Assembly: GCA_005877225.1 (NCBI GenBank)
Contig: VBPK01000105.1
Location: 1-9,450 of the forward strand
Length of the DNA: 9,450 nt
DNA from: Nitrososphaerota archaeon
GTDB lineage: Archaea > Thermoproteota > Nitrososphaeria > Nitrososphaerales > Gagatemarchaeaceae
Direction of reading: 5' to 3'
Shown one piece after another: positions 1-7,720 of the stretch (position 1 is its first letter; each line of letters opens with the position of its first letter). The notes beneath the pieces are model-generated. The model was not told the origin of the DNA and made no database searches. It saw nothing but the letters and a program-made list of their open reading frames with translations. Position numbers and translations under genes: made by a program.

Positions 1-1840
1 CCTCACGGAGATGAAGGGCGCGAAGACCCTTCTCGTGACGACGAAGGGTTTCAGGGACGTCCTGGAGATACAGAGGTCGAACCGGACCGACCTCTACAAT
101 TTCAGGTACAAGAAGCCGGAGCCTTTCGTCCCGCGTTACCTCAGGTACGAGGTCGACGAGCGGACGGACTACGCGGGGAACGTCCTGAGGCCGGTGAACG
201 AGGGAGACGTTCTAAAGGCGGCCGATGCGGCAAAACGAGAGAGGGTGGAGTCGCTCGCGATCGCGCTCTACAACTCCTACGCCAACCCCCGCCACGAGCT
301 CGAGTGCTATCGGATTCTCGGCGAGCAGCTTGATGGAAAGATACCGATCACGATGTCCCATCAGCTCACCCGGGAGTGGAGGGAGTACGAGAGGTCGAAC
401 ACCGCGGTGATGAACGCGTTCGTCCAGCCGAAGGTCGAGGAGTACCTCTCCACACTCGAGGGGGAGATGGCGAGCCTCGGAGTGAAGATCAAGATGCACG
501 TCATGCAGAGCAACGGCGGCGTCAGCACCTTCGACAATGGAAAGAAGACCCCTATCTACCAGGTTGAATCGGGACCGATTGGAGGGGTGATCGGCGCCCA
601 GACCCTCGGGGGCGCGGTGGGGGTCGAGGACATGATCACACTCGACGTGGGTGGAACCACCGCCAAGACCTCCCTGATCGACTCCGGAAAGATCAAGATC
701 AACACTGAATACAACGTGGGAAGGACTCAGTTCTTCTCCGGTTACCCCGTGAAGGTGCCCGTCGTCGACATAGTGGAGATAGGGGCGGGCGGGGGGAGCA
801 TCGCCTGGGTGGACGAGCTAGGGTCCCTGAAGGTGGGGCCGAGGAGCGCCGGGGCAGAGCCGGGACCCGCGTGCTACGCAAAGGGGGGTCGAGAACCCAC
901 CGTGACAGACGCATTCGTGCTGATGGGCGTGCTGGACCCGGACTACTTCCTGGGTGGCGAGATAAAGCTGGAGCCCAAGCTGGCGGAGGAGGCGTACGGA
1001 AGGTTGGCTGCGAACCTCAAGATGAAGACCCTGGAGGTGGCGATGGGGGTGGTGCGCCTCGCGACCTCAAATATGGTCAACGCGATGAAGCTCGTCTCCG
1101 TGAGGAGAGGGTACGACCCGCGCGACTTCACCATAGTCGCCTTCGGCGGCGGGGGTCCGATGTTCGCGACCGCCCTAGCGAAGGAACTCGGGGTGAAGAG
1201 GGTGATCGTTCCGCGAATCCCGGGCGTCTTCTCGGCCTGGGGGATGTTGATGACGGACCTGAGACACGACTATGTGCAGACGAAGGTCGTTAGATTCAAC
1301 GGCGAGACAATGAAGAGCCTGATGGAAATCTTGGAGGAGATGATGAGGAGTGCCTACACACAGATGGAGGAGGAAGGCATCGAGAAGAAGGACGTGAGGT
1401 TCGAGGCGACCTTCGATATGAGGTATGCGGGGCAGGAGCACACCGTGCCTACCCCGGTACCGGTGGAGGGGAAGGGCGAAGGAGACCTCCTCTCGACGAT
1501 CGGTAAGAAGTTCCAGAGCCTGCACAAGAAGCAGTATGATTTCACGCTCGCCGACCCGCTCGAGGTGGTGAACGCGCACCTCACCGCCCTCGGGAGGGTG
1601 AAGAGACCGGGGATGACGAGGTGGGCCGGAGGGGTCCGAAAGGGACGGCTCGGCTCGCGGATGATACTCAGTGAGGGGGGGCGTCGCTCGGTGGGAGTCT
1701 ACGAAAGGGACGGACTCAGGGCGCGACAGGCAATCAGGGGACCGGCCATAATCGAGGAGCCGACGTCGACGACGATACTGCGCCACGGGGACAGGATGAA
1801 TGTCGACAAGTTTGGGAATCTCGTGATACAGGTGAGGTAA
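1..1840 (+). CDS. hyuA: Hydantoinase/5-oxoprolinase subunit A (HyuA family), 5' end outside window
   Basis: This is the ATP-binding subunit of the hydantoinase A/oxoprolinase family, which couples ATP hydrolysis to opening of cyclic amides such as hydantoins or 5-oxoproline. The reading frame is open from base 2 (codons L-T-E before the Met at 11), and that Met lies inside the family motif (…EMKGAKTLLVTTKGFRDVLEI), so the real start is upstream. Roughly 80 N-terminal residues, including the first nucleotide-binding motif, are missing from view. Counting from the Met at 11, the second ASKHA-type motif LDVGGTTAKTSL is at about 211-222, the Gly-rich GAGGGS at 258-263, GPRSAGAEPGPACYAKGG follows, and FGGGGPMFA is at about 378-386. 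The C terminus has the usual GPAIIEEPTSTT. The stop overlaps the hyuB start by one base (TAATG), implying translational coupling. The substrate cannot be told from sequence: N-methylhydantoin, 5-oxoproline or a related lactam are all possible. Confidence 0.93.
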   Translation, partial: LTEMKGAKTLLVTTKGFRDVLEIQRSNRTDLYNFRYKKPEPFVPRYLRYEVDERTDYAGNVLRPVNEGDVLKAADAAKRERVESLAIALYNSYANPRHELECYRILGEQLDGKIPITMSHQLTREWREYERSNTAVMNAFVQPKVEEYLSTLEGEMASLGVKIKMHVMQSNGGVSTFDNGKKTPIYQVESGPIGGVIGAQTLGGAVGVEDMITLDVGGTTAKTSLIDSGKIKINTEYNVGRTQFFSGYPVKVPVVDIVEIGAGGGSIAWVDELGSLKVGPRSAGAEPGPACYAKGGREPTVTDAFVLMGVLDPDYFLGGEIKLEPKLAEEAYGRLAANLKMKTLEVAMGVVRLATSNMVNAMKLVSVRRGYDPRDFTIVAFGGGGPMFATALAKELGVKRVIVPRIPGVFSAWGMLMTDLRHDYVQTKVVRFNGETMKSLMEILEEMMRSAYTQMEEEGIEKKDVRFEATFDMRYAGQEHTVPTPVPVEGKGEGDLLSTIGKKFQSLHKKQYDFTLADPLEVVNAHLTALGRVKRPGMTRWAGGVRKGRLGSRMILSEGGRRSVGVYERDGLRARQAIRGPAIIEEPTSTTILRHGDRMNVDKFGNLVIQVR

Positions 1841-3636
1841 TGGCCAGGATAGACGAGTTCACTCTGGACATAATCGAGAGCAGCCTCATCGCGGCAGCGG
1901 AGGAGTCGTTCGTTGCTTTCGGGAGGACGAGCAAGAGCCCAGTAATCTATGAGGTACTCGATTACGCGGCCGGCCTCACGGACGCTCGCGGCCGACTCGT
2001 GGCACAGGCGAACGGCGTCCCCGGTTTCCTGGGGACGCTCGACCTCGCCACGCAGGACTGCATCAGGAAGTTCGGAGAGGACGGCTTTGTCCCGGGCGAT
2101 ATCTGCATCACGAACGTTCCCTACACGAGCGGGACGCACCTCAACGACGTCACCCTGGTGATGCCGGTCTTCGTTAACAGGAGGCTCGTGGGATTCTCGA
2201 CGATCAAGGGCCACTGGAGCGAGCTGGGCGGGATGCACTTTGGGAGCTGGACCTCCGACTCGACCGAGATATACCAGGAGGGGATGATCTTCCCGCCGAT
2301 TAAGCTCTTCGAGGCCGGGAAGGTTGTTGGGGCGATGGTGGAGATGATCAGGGCAAACGTGAGGACACCCGTGATGACCCTCGGGGATATGGAGGCTCAC
2401 GCCGCCGCTCTGAGGGTGGCCGCCCGGAGGATCGAGGAGCTCTGCAACAAGTTTGGGGTCGGGCTTGTCCTCGATGCGATCACCCGAATAATGACGAAGG
2501 GGGAGAAGCTGACCAGGCTGAAGCTGAAGGAGCTCCCTCACGGGACCTTCGAGGCGAGCGATACCGTCGACGACGACGGGATAACGGATACCCCGGTCCC
2601 GGTGAAGGCGACAGTGAAGATCACCGACGACGAGTTTGTCATAGACCTGCGAGGGTCGGGGAAGCAGGCGAAGGGCTCGATAAACTCGCCCTGGTGCGCC
2701 ACCATCTCCTCCGCAAGGACAATCCTGAAGGCCGTGACAGACCCCCACGGCCCCGCCAGCGACGGCAGCTTCCGCCCTCTCAAGGTCCTGACGACACCCG
2801 GCACGATCTTCGACCCCGTCCCGCCCGCTCCCACCTCCACCTACTGGGAGTCGATGGCCTTCGTCACCGACCTGGTGTGGAAGGCGTTGGCCCCTCGCAT
2901 CCCCGATAGGCTCTCGGCGGGTCACTTCCTCAGCGTCTGCGCCACGATCGTGGGGGGTGTGGACGACAGGACGAAGGAACCCTTCGCCATCGTAGAGCCT
3001 CAGGCGGGCGGCTGGGGGGGAGCCTCGGGGAAGGATGGCGAGAGCGGGCTCGTCTGCTCTGGCGACGGAGAGACGTACATCATGTCGAACGAGGTGATAG
3101 AGGTGAGGCACCCCATCCTGGTGGAGCAGTACTCCTTGAACACCGAGGACGGATGCGGAAAGGGAGAGTTCAGGGGAGGGTTCGGCCTCGTCAAGGACTA
3201 CAGGATAAACAACTCCAACGCGACCTTCACCGCCTCCTTCGGAAGGTCGCTCTTCCCGTGCTGGGGGATGAACGGGGGGAGCAGGGGGACCCCCAATTAC
3301 TTCATCGTCCAGAGGGAGAGGAAGGAACCCCTGAAGGTAAGGAAGATTGCAGCGGCGCCCCTCGGCAAGTGGGATTTGATCCGGTTGAAGACGGGTGGAG
3401 GGGGCGGGTACGGCGATCCCCTAAAGAGGGAGAGCTCGCGAGTCCTCTCCGACGTCATAAACGGCTACATCACCGCTGACCGGGCGAAGGAGGACTACGG
3501 GGTTGTCATCGACTCGAACAACGAGGTAGACCAGAAGGCGACCGGCTACCTGCGGGGGACGCTGCAGGCTCATCAGGCACGCGTGAAGCCCGAGCTGCTG
3601 ATACGCCTCGCTTCAGAAGAGCGACCTGATGATTAG
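1840..3636 (+). CDS. hyuB: Hydantoinase/5-oxoprolinase subunit B (HyuB family)
   Basis: This is the partner subunit of HyuA, 598 aa, full length for the family. The ATG at 1840 overlaps the hyuA stop (TAATG). Visible family blocks are DIIESSLIAAAEESF near the N terminus, GDICITNVPYTSGTHLNDVT (about 86-105), the HWSELGGMHFGSW block (from 125), and the Gly-rich GGWGGASGKDGESG around residue 390. His100, Asp103 and His125 have the H-x2-D…H spacing that I recall for the Mn ligands of acetone carboxylase, a distant homologue, so a metal site here is plausible (inference). The usual NDPY is NVPY in this protein (Val93). No gene like the small acetone-carboxylase gamma subunit follows, which favours hydantoinase/oxoprolinase over carboxylase, although upstream genes are not visible. 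The 3' end overlaps the convergent proline dehydrogenase gene by 24 bases. Confidence 0.93.
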   Translation: MARIDEFTLDIIESSLIAAAEESFVAFGRTSKSPVIYEVLDYAAGLTDARGRLVAQANGVPGFLGTLDLATQDCIRKFGEDGFVPGDICITNVPYTSGTHLNDVTLVMPVFVNRRLVGFSTIKGHWSELGGMHFGSWTSDSTEIYQEGMIFPPIKLFEAGKVVGAMVEMIRANVRTPVMTLGDMEAHAAALRVAARRIEELCNKFGVGLVLDAITRIMTKGEKLTRLKLKELPHGTFEASDTVDDDGITDTPVPVKATVKITDDEFVIDLRGSGKQAKGSINSPWCATISSARTILKAVTDPHGPASDGSFRPLKVLTTPGTIFDPVPPAPTSTYWESMAFVTDLVWKALAPRIPDRLSAGHFLSVCATIVGGVDDRTKEPFAIVEPQAGGWGGASGKDGESGLVCSGDGETYIMSNEVIEVRHPILVEQYSLNTEDGCGKGEFRGGFGLVKDYRINNSNATFTASFGRSLFPCWGMNGGSRGTPNYFIVQRERKEPLKVRKIAAAPLGKWDLIRLKTGGGGGYGDPLKRESSRVLSDVINGYITADRAKEDYGVVIDSNNEVDQKATGYLRGTLQAHQARVKPELLIRLASEERPDD

Positions 3637-4455
3637 AAGGATGTTGCGCGGGTGTTCGCTTATTCGCCTCCTGGAGTAGCGGTACCACTCAGCGCCGTAG
3701 GGGAGGTACTCACCCACCCTATACCCCGAGCTCACGAGCTCATCCTTGAGTTCATCCCTCACGCCCTTCAGCATCTCGAACTCAAAGTTGACGTGCCAAG
3801 ACTCCGAGAGCCTCTTCGCCTCGTTGATCATCCTCGAATCATGGGTCCCGATGGCGAAGTTATCGGCCCGCTCGAACAGGATGCCCATCAGCTTCGAGTA
3901 GTTCTTCGTGATTTCCCCCAGGGTGGGGAAGACGAGGCTGTGCGGCTCCCTGTAAGCCCCCTTCACGAGCCGTATCCTCGCCCCCTTGTCGATCAACCTC
4001 GTGAGGTCGCCCTCGCTGCGCCTCAGGTAGGCCTGTAACGCTAGGCCGACGTTCTCGAATCTCTCCCTCGTCCTGAGGTAGATCTCCAGAGTCCTCTCGA
4101 GGAAGCGAGAGCCTTCCATGTCAATCCAGAGGAGCTGCCTCAGACCGGACGCCTGTCCGGCTGCCCTCAGGAGTCGTTCCTCGCACCGACCATCGTCGGC
4201 GCCGAGACCGAACTGAGTGAGCTTCACCGAGACGCACCCGTTTATCCCGTTCTCGCTGATGGCCCGCTGCATCCTCAGGTACTCCTGCAGGTGCGCCTCC
4301 GCCACCGATTGGTCTGTGACGTCTTCGCCGAGGTAGTTGATCACGGCCGACATCCCTCTCTTGTTGGCCGCCCAAGCGTCCTTTATCGCGGACTCGGCAT
4401 CGGTCCCGGAGATCCAGCGCTTCGCCAGTCGGAGGAGAATCCCCTCCCAGAGCAT
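3613..4455 (-). CDS. Proline dehydrogenase, compact monofunctional (PRODH)
   Basis: This is an FAD-dependent proline dehydrogenase, oxidising L-proline to 1-pyrroline-5-carboxylate and passing electrons to a quinone or similar acceptor. It is a TIM-barrel protein of 280 aa from the ATG at 4455. Family motifs in order are VSVKLTQFG (75-83), IDMEG (111-115), LQAYLRR (140-146), RLVKGAYRE (162-170), GTHD (203-206), FEMLKGVR (226-233) and the C-terminal signature PYGAEWYRYSRRRISEHP (252-269) that contacts proline. The frame stays open upstream to 4605, but that extension would run through the divergent promoter and into the neighbouring gene on the other strand, and Met at 4455 is 27 bases from a TATA-like box, so I chose it. 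No P5C dehydrogenase domain is fused or adjacent. The gene is divergent from the M24 peptidase and convergent, with 24 bases of overlap, with hyuB. Confidence 0.93.
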   Translation of the reverse strand: MLWEGILLRLAKRWISGTDAESAIKDAWAANKRGMSAVINYLGEDVTDQSVAEAHLQEYLRMQRAISENGINGCVSVKLTQFGLGADDGRCEERLLRAAGQASGLRQLLWIDMEGSRFLERTLEIYLRTRERFENVGLALQAYLRRSEGDLTRLIDKGARIRLVKGAYREPHSLVFPTLGEITKNYSKLMGILFERADNFAIGTHDSRMINEAKRLSESWHVNFEFEMLKGVRDELKDELVSSGYRVGEYLPYGAEWYRYSRRRISEHPRNILLIIRSLF

Positions 4456-4477
4456 ACCCGCTGTGACGCCAAAAGCA

Positions 4478-4485
4478 CATATTAA
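4478..4485. promoter_or_regulatory. Shared TATA-like box for two divergent genes
   Basis: CATATTAA on the plus strand reads TTAATATG on the minus strand. Its centre lies about 26 bases from the GTG of the M24 peptidase (4508) and about 27 bases from the ATG of proline dehydrogenase (4455). This matches the archaeal TATA-to-start-site distance in both directions. Both transcripts would then be leaderless or nearly so. It is inferred from sequence and spacing only. Confidence 0.55.
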
Positions 4486-4507
4486 CGATAGCGAGACAAG
4501 AGGAGGT

Positions 4508-5608
4508 GTGAAGAAGGAGTCGAGTGAAGCCCGCAGGCTCGAGAAGCTAAGGCGGAAGATTCGAGAGGAGGGACTGGACGGGGTGATGATGGTCCCCGGG
4601 CCCAACCTCAGGTACTACACCGGAGTAAGCTCGTTGCTACTCGAGAGACCCTTCCTACTCTTCGTCCCACGAGACGGAGACCCGAACATGGTTTCCCCCT
4701 CCTTGGAGGCAGGGCCATACAGGGACTGCCCTCTCGAGATAAGAATCCACGAGTGGACGGATAACGAGGGACCCGGAGGGTCTTTCGAGAAGCTCGTGAG
4801 GGAGATTCAGGTGAGCGGAAGCTGGGGGGTGGAGGGGAGGGTGCCCTACTTGTTCCTCCACCACCTCATGCGGTACGCAAGCCCGAAATTCGAGAATGGG
4901 GAACCGATACTGCAAGGCCTCAGGGAGTTGAAGGACCAGGCGGAACTCGCGCTCATCAGGAAGTCGGCCTCCATTCTGAGCCAGTCTTTCCTGGAGATTC
5001 CCCATATGCTCCGTGAGGGGATGACGGAACGAGGCCTGGGGAGGAAAATTTCGGACGAGATCTACTCCAACGGGGGTGAGGGGGTGGAGGACCTCCTCGT
5101 TCAGTCGGGCCCGAATTCGGCGAACCCCCACTGGCTCCCCTCTTCAAGGAAGATCAGGAGGGGCGAGAGCATCGTGATCGACGTGTCGTCCACCTACTCC
5201 GGCTATTATGCGGACATAACGAGGACGTTCATGCTGGGGACGAACAGCCACTTCGAGGACCTCTACGGGAAGGTCCTGCAGGCCGAGGAGAGCGCGATAA
5301 GGACCTCGAGGAGCGGGACGACAGTCGGTGCTGTCGACGAGGCGGCGAGGGAGAGCCTCAGGAGGCAGAAGCTCGACAAGTATTTCATTCACAGGACGGG
5401 ACACGGCCTGGGGCTGGAGGTGCACGAGGCCCCGTACATCGTCGCGGGTGGGCGCGAGAGGCTCCTGCCTTCCATGGTCTTCACCGTTGAGCCGGGGATC
5501 TACCTGCCCGGGAAGCAGGGGGTGAGGATAGAGGATAACGTGGTGACGACTTCGAGAGGGAACGAGGTCACCACGGACCTGCCGAAGGAATACGGCTGGT
5601 GGAGGTAG
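4508..5608 (+). CDS. M24 family Xaa-Pro peptidase (prolidase / aminopeptidase P-like)
   Basis: This is a dinuclear metallopeptidase predicted to cleave Xaa-Pro bonds, releasing proline or proline-containing peptides in the cytoplasm. It has 366 aa, with a creatinase-like N domain (about 1-130) and a pita-bread catalytic domain after it. All five metal ligands are present: Asp225 and Asp236 in VIDVSSTYSGYYADITRT, His299 in HRTGHGLGLEVHE, Glu328 in FTVEPGIYLPG, and Glu342 in GVRIEDN. I chose the GTG at 4508 because it gives the usual N-terminal length before the GPNLRYYTG motif and sits 26 bases from the shared TATA-like box. The open frame reaches back to 4337, but only through the divergent proline dehydrogenase gene. 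AGGAGG at 4501-4506 abuts the start too closely for a normal Shine-Dalgarno role. Sequence does not separate prolidase from aminopeptidase P. The gene ends 3 bases before the convergent Lrp-like gene. Confidence 0.92.
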   Translation: MKKESSEARRLEKLRRKIREEGLDGVMMVPGPNLRYYTGVSSLLLERPFLLFVPRDGDPNMVSPSLEAGPYRDCPLEIRIHEWTDNEGPGGSFEKLVREIQVSGSWGVEGRVPYLFLHHLMRYASPKFENGEPILQGLRELKDQAELALIRKSASILSQSFLEIPHMLREGMTERGLGRKISDEIYSNGGEGVEDLLVQSGPNSANPHWLPSSRKIRRGESIVIDVSSTYSGYYADITRTFMLGTNSHFEDLYGKVLQAEESAIRTSRSGTTVGAVDEAARESLRRQKLDKYFIHRTGHGLGLEVHEAPYIVAGGRERLLPSMVFTVEPGIYLPGKQGVRIEDNVVTTSRGNEVTTDLPKEYGWWR

Positions 5609-5611
5609 CAG

Positions 5612-5887
5612 TCACTTGGACTTCGAGAAGTGCGAGACCATAGTGTTGGTGTCCTGGACGTGCTTCGTCTTCTCGATCTTGTCCAGGACGATGTCGTAGA
5701 CTCTCTCGTCGCTCGAGACGACGATACCCTTCTCAGCCTCGACGACGGCGATGATGTCCCACTCGCCAGGAATTATGTGGACTTCCCTCACCTCGTCGAG
5801 CTCCATGAGGTTGTTCATCACGTCGCGCTCGTGCCCGGGCTCGACCTTCAGGAGGACGAAGGCCTTCTGCTTTCTCTGAGCCGACAA
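5612..5887 (-). CDS. Stand-alone Lrp/AsnC ligand-binding (RAM) domain protein
   Basis: This 91-aa protein consists almost entirely of the Lrp/AsnC C-terminal ligand-binding domain. KAFVLLKVEPGHERDVMNNL is the first strand and helix, EVREVHIIPGEWDIIAVVEA carries the Gly-x-x-Asp ligand-loop region typical of the fold, and a second helix and final strand follow (VYDIVLDKIEKTKHVQDTNT). There is no helix-turn-helix, so it cannot bind DNA alone in the usual way. Known relatives bind amino acids and may partner with full-length Lrp proteins. TTG at 5887 is the only reasonable start, since no ATG or GTG precedes the conserved first strand in frame. It lies about 30 bases from the T/A box shared with the divergent polymerase gene. 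Its 3' end is 3 bases from the convergent M24 peptidase gene. A role in sensing amino acids released by the neighbouring enzymes is a guess. Confidence 0.88.
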   Translation of the reverse strand: MSAQRKQKAFVLLKVEPGHERDVMNNLMELDEVREVHIIPGEWDIIAVVEAEKGIVVSSDERVYDIVLDKIEKTKHVQDTNTMVSHFSKSK

Positions 5888-5912
5888 TTACTGCCCCGCG
5901 GACCGGGCACTG

Positions 5913-5920
5913 TTTTTAAA
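5913..5920. promoter_or_regulatory. Shared TATA-like box between lrp-like gene and polX
   Basis: TTTTTAAA (TTTAAAAA on the minus strand) is the only AT-rich block in the 58 bases between these divergent genes. Its centre is about 29 bases from the polX TTG (5946) and about 30 bases from the lrp-like TTG (5887). Predicted leaders are only a few bases in both directions. The call is inferred from spacing only. Confidence 0.5.
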
Positions 5921-5945
5921 GTCTCGCCGAAGCATCGCACGATGA

Positions 5946-7637
5946 TTGAAGAACCTGGAGGTGGCCGACCTTCTCGACAGGCTCGGCGTACTTGTAGAAG
6001 CGAACGGGGAGGACAGGTTCAAGGTCATCGCCTACAGGCGGGCGGCCAACGTTATCAGGAACATTGAGGAGGATATCGAGGAGGTGTGGAAGAGGGGCGA
6101 CCTCCAGGAGATCAAGTACGTCGGCGAGGGGATCGCAAAGAAGATTGACGAGTACCTGAAGACGGGGGAGCTGCGCCTCCTAGAGGAGCTCGAGACGAAG
6201 GTTCCCCCCGGAGTTCCGGGCCTGATGAAGGTTCAGGGCGTCGGGCCGAGGACCGCCTTCACGCTCTCTCACGACTACGGCATCACGAGCGTCGAGGAAC
6301 TGAAGAAGGCACTGGAGTCAGGGAAATTGGACAATGAGTTTGGCCCGTCCGTGAAGGCATCGATCATGAGCGGTATCGCGAAGTTGCAGACCTACGAGAA
6401 GAAGATGCTGCTTCCCGAGGCGGAGGGTATCTACCAGGAGCTGGCATCGTACTTCGAGGCCCAGAAAATCTCGGTCAGCATGGCCGGAAGCCTGAGGCGA
6501 GGGAAGAGCACGATAGGAGACCTAGACATACTCTCGACCAACAAGGGAGCGGGCGAGGTGCTCGCGAGATATCCAGAGCTGGAGCAGGTGCTGGAGAGCG
6601 GACCGAAGCGGGTAAGCGTGAAGCTGAAGACGGGGACCCAGGTGGACGTGCGGATCTTCGAGGATGATGAGTACGGTGCAGCGATGATGTACTTCACCGG
6701 CTCGAAGGACCACAACGTCGCGATGCGAAACCTGGCGATAGAGAAGACGTGGAAGCTGAACGAGTACGGCCTCTTCGAGACGAAGACGAACGACAGGCTA
6801 GCCGGGGCCACTGAGGAGGAGGTCTTCGCCAGGCTCGGCCTTCAGTACATCCCACCCGAGCTAAGGGAAAACAAGGGCGAGATCGAGGCCGCGAAGAGAG
6901 GGAGCCTCCCCACCCTCGTGCGGCGGGATGAGATCAAGGGAGACATCCAGATGCACAGCGTGTGGAGCGACGGAACGGAGGAAATCGAGAGCATGGCGAG
7001 GGGGGCAAGGGTGATGGGCTACGAGTTCATCGCGATGACCGACCACTCTGTCTCGGTGAGGATAGCGAACGGCCTCTCGGAGGAGAGGTTCAGGAGGCAG
7101 TGGAAGGAGATTGACAAGCTAAACGAGAAACTCGCACCATTCATCATTCTGAAGGGAGTGGAGACGGAGGTAAAGACCGACGGCTCGCTCGACTTCGAGA
7201 GAAAGTTTCTGGACGAATTCGATGTCGTCGGCGCGTCGTTGCATCAGGGGTTCAAGCAGTCGCCGGAGAAGTTGACTGAGAGGGCGGTCAGGGCTCTTTC
7301 CCATCCCTCAGTAGACTTTCTCTGCCACCCCACCAACCGGTTGATCGGGATCAGGGAGGGGCATCAGCTCGACCTCGCGAAGGTGATCAAGACAGCGAAA
7401 GACAACGGAAAGATGCTTGAGATCGACGGGCAGCCGAAGCGGCTCGACCTCGACGAGAACTGGGCGAAGAGGGCGATGGAGGAGGGGGTCCCGGTGGTAA
7501 TCGACTCCGATGCCCACTCATCGGGCGAGTTGGAGAACTTGGGATATGGAGTCCTCGTGGGAAGGCGGGGCTGGCTGGAAGCCAAGAACGTTGCCAATAC
7601 ACGAAGTATCAAGCAGCTCGAGAGGCTTCTATCTTAA
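5946..7637 (+). CDS. polX: DNA polymerase family X with PHP domain (PolX)
   Basis: This family X DNA polymerase is predicted to act in gap filling and base-excision or end-joining repair, with a C-terminal PHP phosphoesterase domain that in known homologues gives 3'-5' exonuclease or related activity. It has 563 aa, the usual length. Domains are an N-terminal 8-kDa helical domain (about 1-75, GEDRFKVIAYRRAANVI), a helix-hairpin-helix (about 90-108, LMKVQGVGPRTAF), a nucleotidyltransferase core with Gly181-Ser182 and catalytic Asp192, Asp194 and Asp234, and then PHP. PHP residues seen are Asp333/His337 in GDIQMHSVWSDG, Asp366-His367, Glu406, His433, His461 and Asp522-Ala-His524. Gln335 replaces the first His of the general PHP HxH motif, as I recall for other PolX proteins. 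TTG at 5946 is the chosen start because an in-frame stop lies immediately upstream (5943-5945) and the conserved KNLEVADLL follows at once. The ATG at 5942 is in another frame. Confidence 0.93.
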   Translation: MKNLEVADLLDRLGVLVEANGEDRFKVIAYRRAANVIRNIEEDIEEVWKRGDLQEIKYVGEGIAKKIDEYLKTGELRLLEELETKVPPGVPGLMKVQGVGPRTAFTLSHDYGITSVEELKKALESGKLDNEFGPSVKASIMSGIAKLQTYEKKMLLPEAEGIYQELASYFEAQKISVSMAGSLRRGKSTIGDLDILSTNKGAGEVLARYPELEQVLESGPKRVSVKLKTGTQVDVRIFEDDEYGAAMMYFTGSKDHNVAMRNLAIEKTWKLNEYGLFETKTNDRLAGATEEEVFARLGLQYIPPELRENKGEIEAAKRGSLPTLVRRDEIKGDIQMHSVWSDGTEEIESMARGARVMGYEFIAMTDHSVSVRIANGLSEERFRRQWKEIDKLNEKLAPFIILKGVETEVKTDGSLDFERKFLDEFDVVGASLHQGFKQSPEKLTERAVRALSHPSVDFLCHPTNRLIGIREGHQLDLAKVIKTAKDNGKMLEIDGQPKRLDLDENWAKRAMEEGVPVVIDSDAHSSGELENLGYGVLVGRRGWLEAKNVANTRSIKQLERLLS

Positions 7638-7649
7638 ATCGTAACGATT

Positions 7650-7659
7650 GATTTTAAGG
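7650..7659 (+). promoter_or_regulatory. TATA-like box for tRNA-Leu
   Basis: The AT-rich block GATTTTAAGG sits between the polX stop (7637) and the tRNA. Its centre lies about 26 bases before the first base of the mature tRNA (7681), so transcription could start at or very near the mature 5' end. The assignment rests only on composition and spacing. Confidence 0.45.
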
Positions 7660-7720
7660 GCTCTAAGAAATGGCGGGCTTGCGGAGGTAGCCAAGCCCGG
7701 TTAACGGCGAGGGACTTAAG

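Noticed and set aside
782..796. G-rich run GGGGCGGGCGGGGGG, resembling a G-quadruplex.
   Set aside because: It encodes the conserved Gly-rich HyuA motif GAGGGS, and the runs do not give four G-tracts with separate loops.
1699..3111. A 470-codon open frame on the minus strand opposite hyuAB.
   Set aside because: It is the antisense shadow of GC-rich coding sequence. The composition is Arg/His/Pro/Gly-rich with no domain pattern, while the plus strand encodes clear family motifs.
4501..4507. AGGAGG as a Shine-Dalgarno site for the M24 peptidase.
   Set aside because: It ends one base before the GTG, too close for normal use, and the predicted transcription start would exclude it from the mRNA.
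5942..5948. ATG at 5942 as the polX start.
   Set aside because: It is in a different frame from the polymerase. The polX frame has a stop at 5943-5945 and begins at TTG 5946.
7637..7649. Small inverted repeat AATCG-TAA-CGATT after the polX stop, considered as a terminator.
   Set aside because: The stem is only 5 bp and lies just upstream of the tRNA TATA-like box, so the following T-rich block is better explained as promoter.
7674..7699. Perfect 8-base inverted repeat CGGGCTTG / CAAGCCCG linking the tRNA 5' flank to its D loop, suggesting a competing precursor fold.
   Set aside because: If transcription starts about 26 bases after the TATA-like box, nearly at 7681, the flank is not in the RNA. 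The D-loop half is ordinary tRNA sequence, so chance is the simpler explanation.
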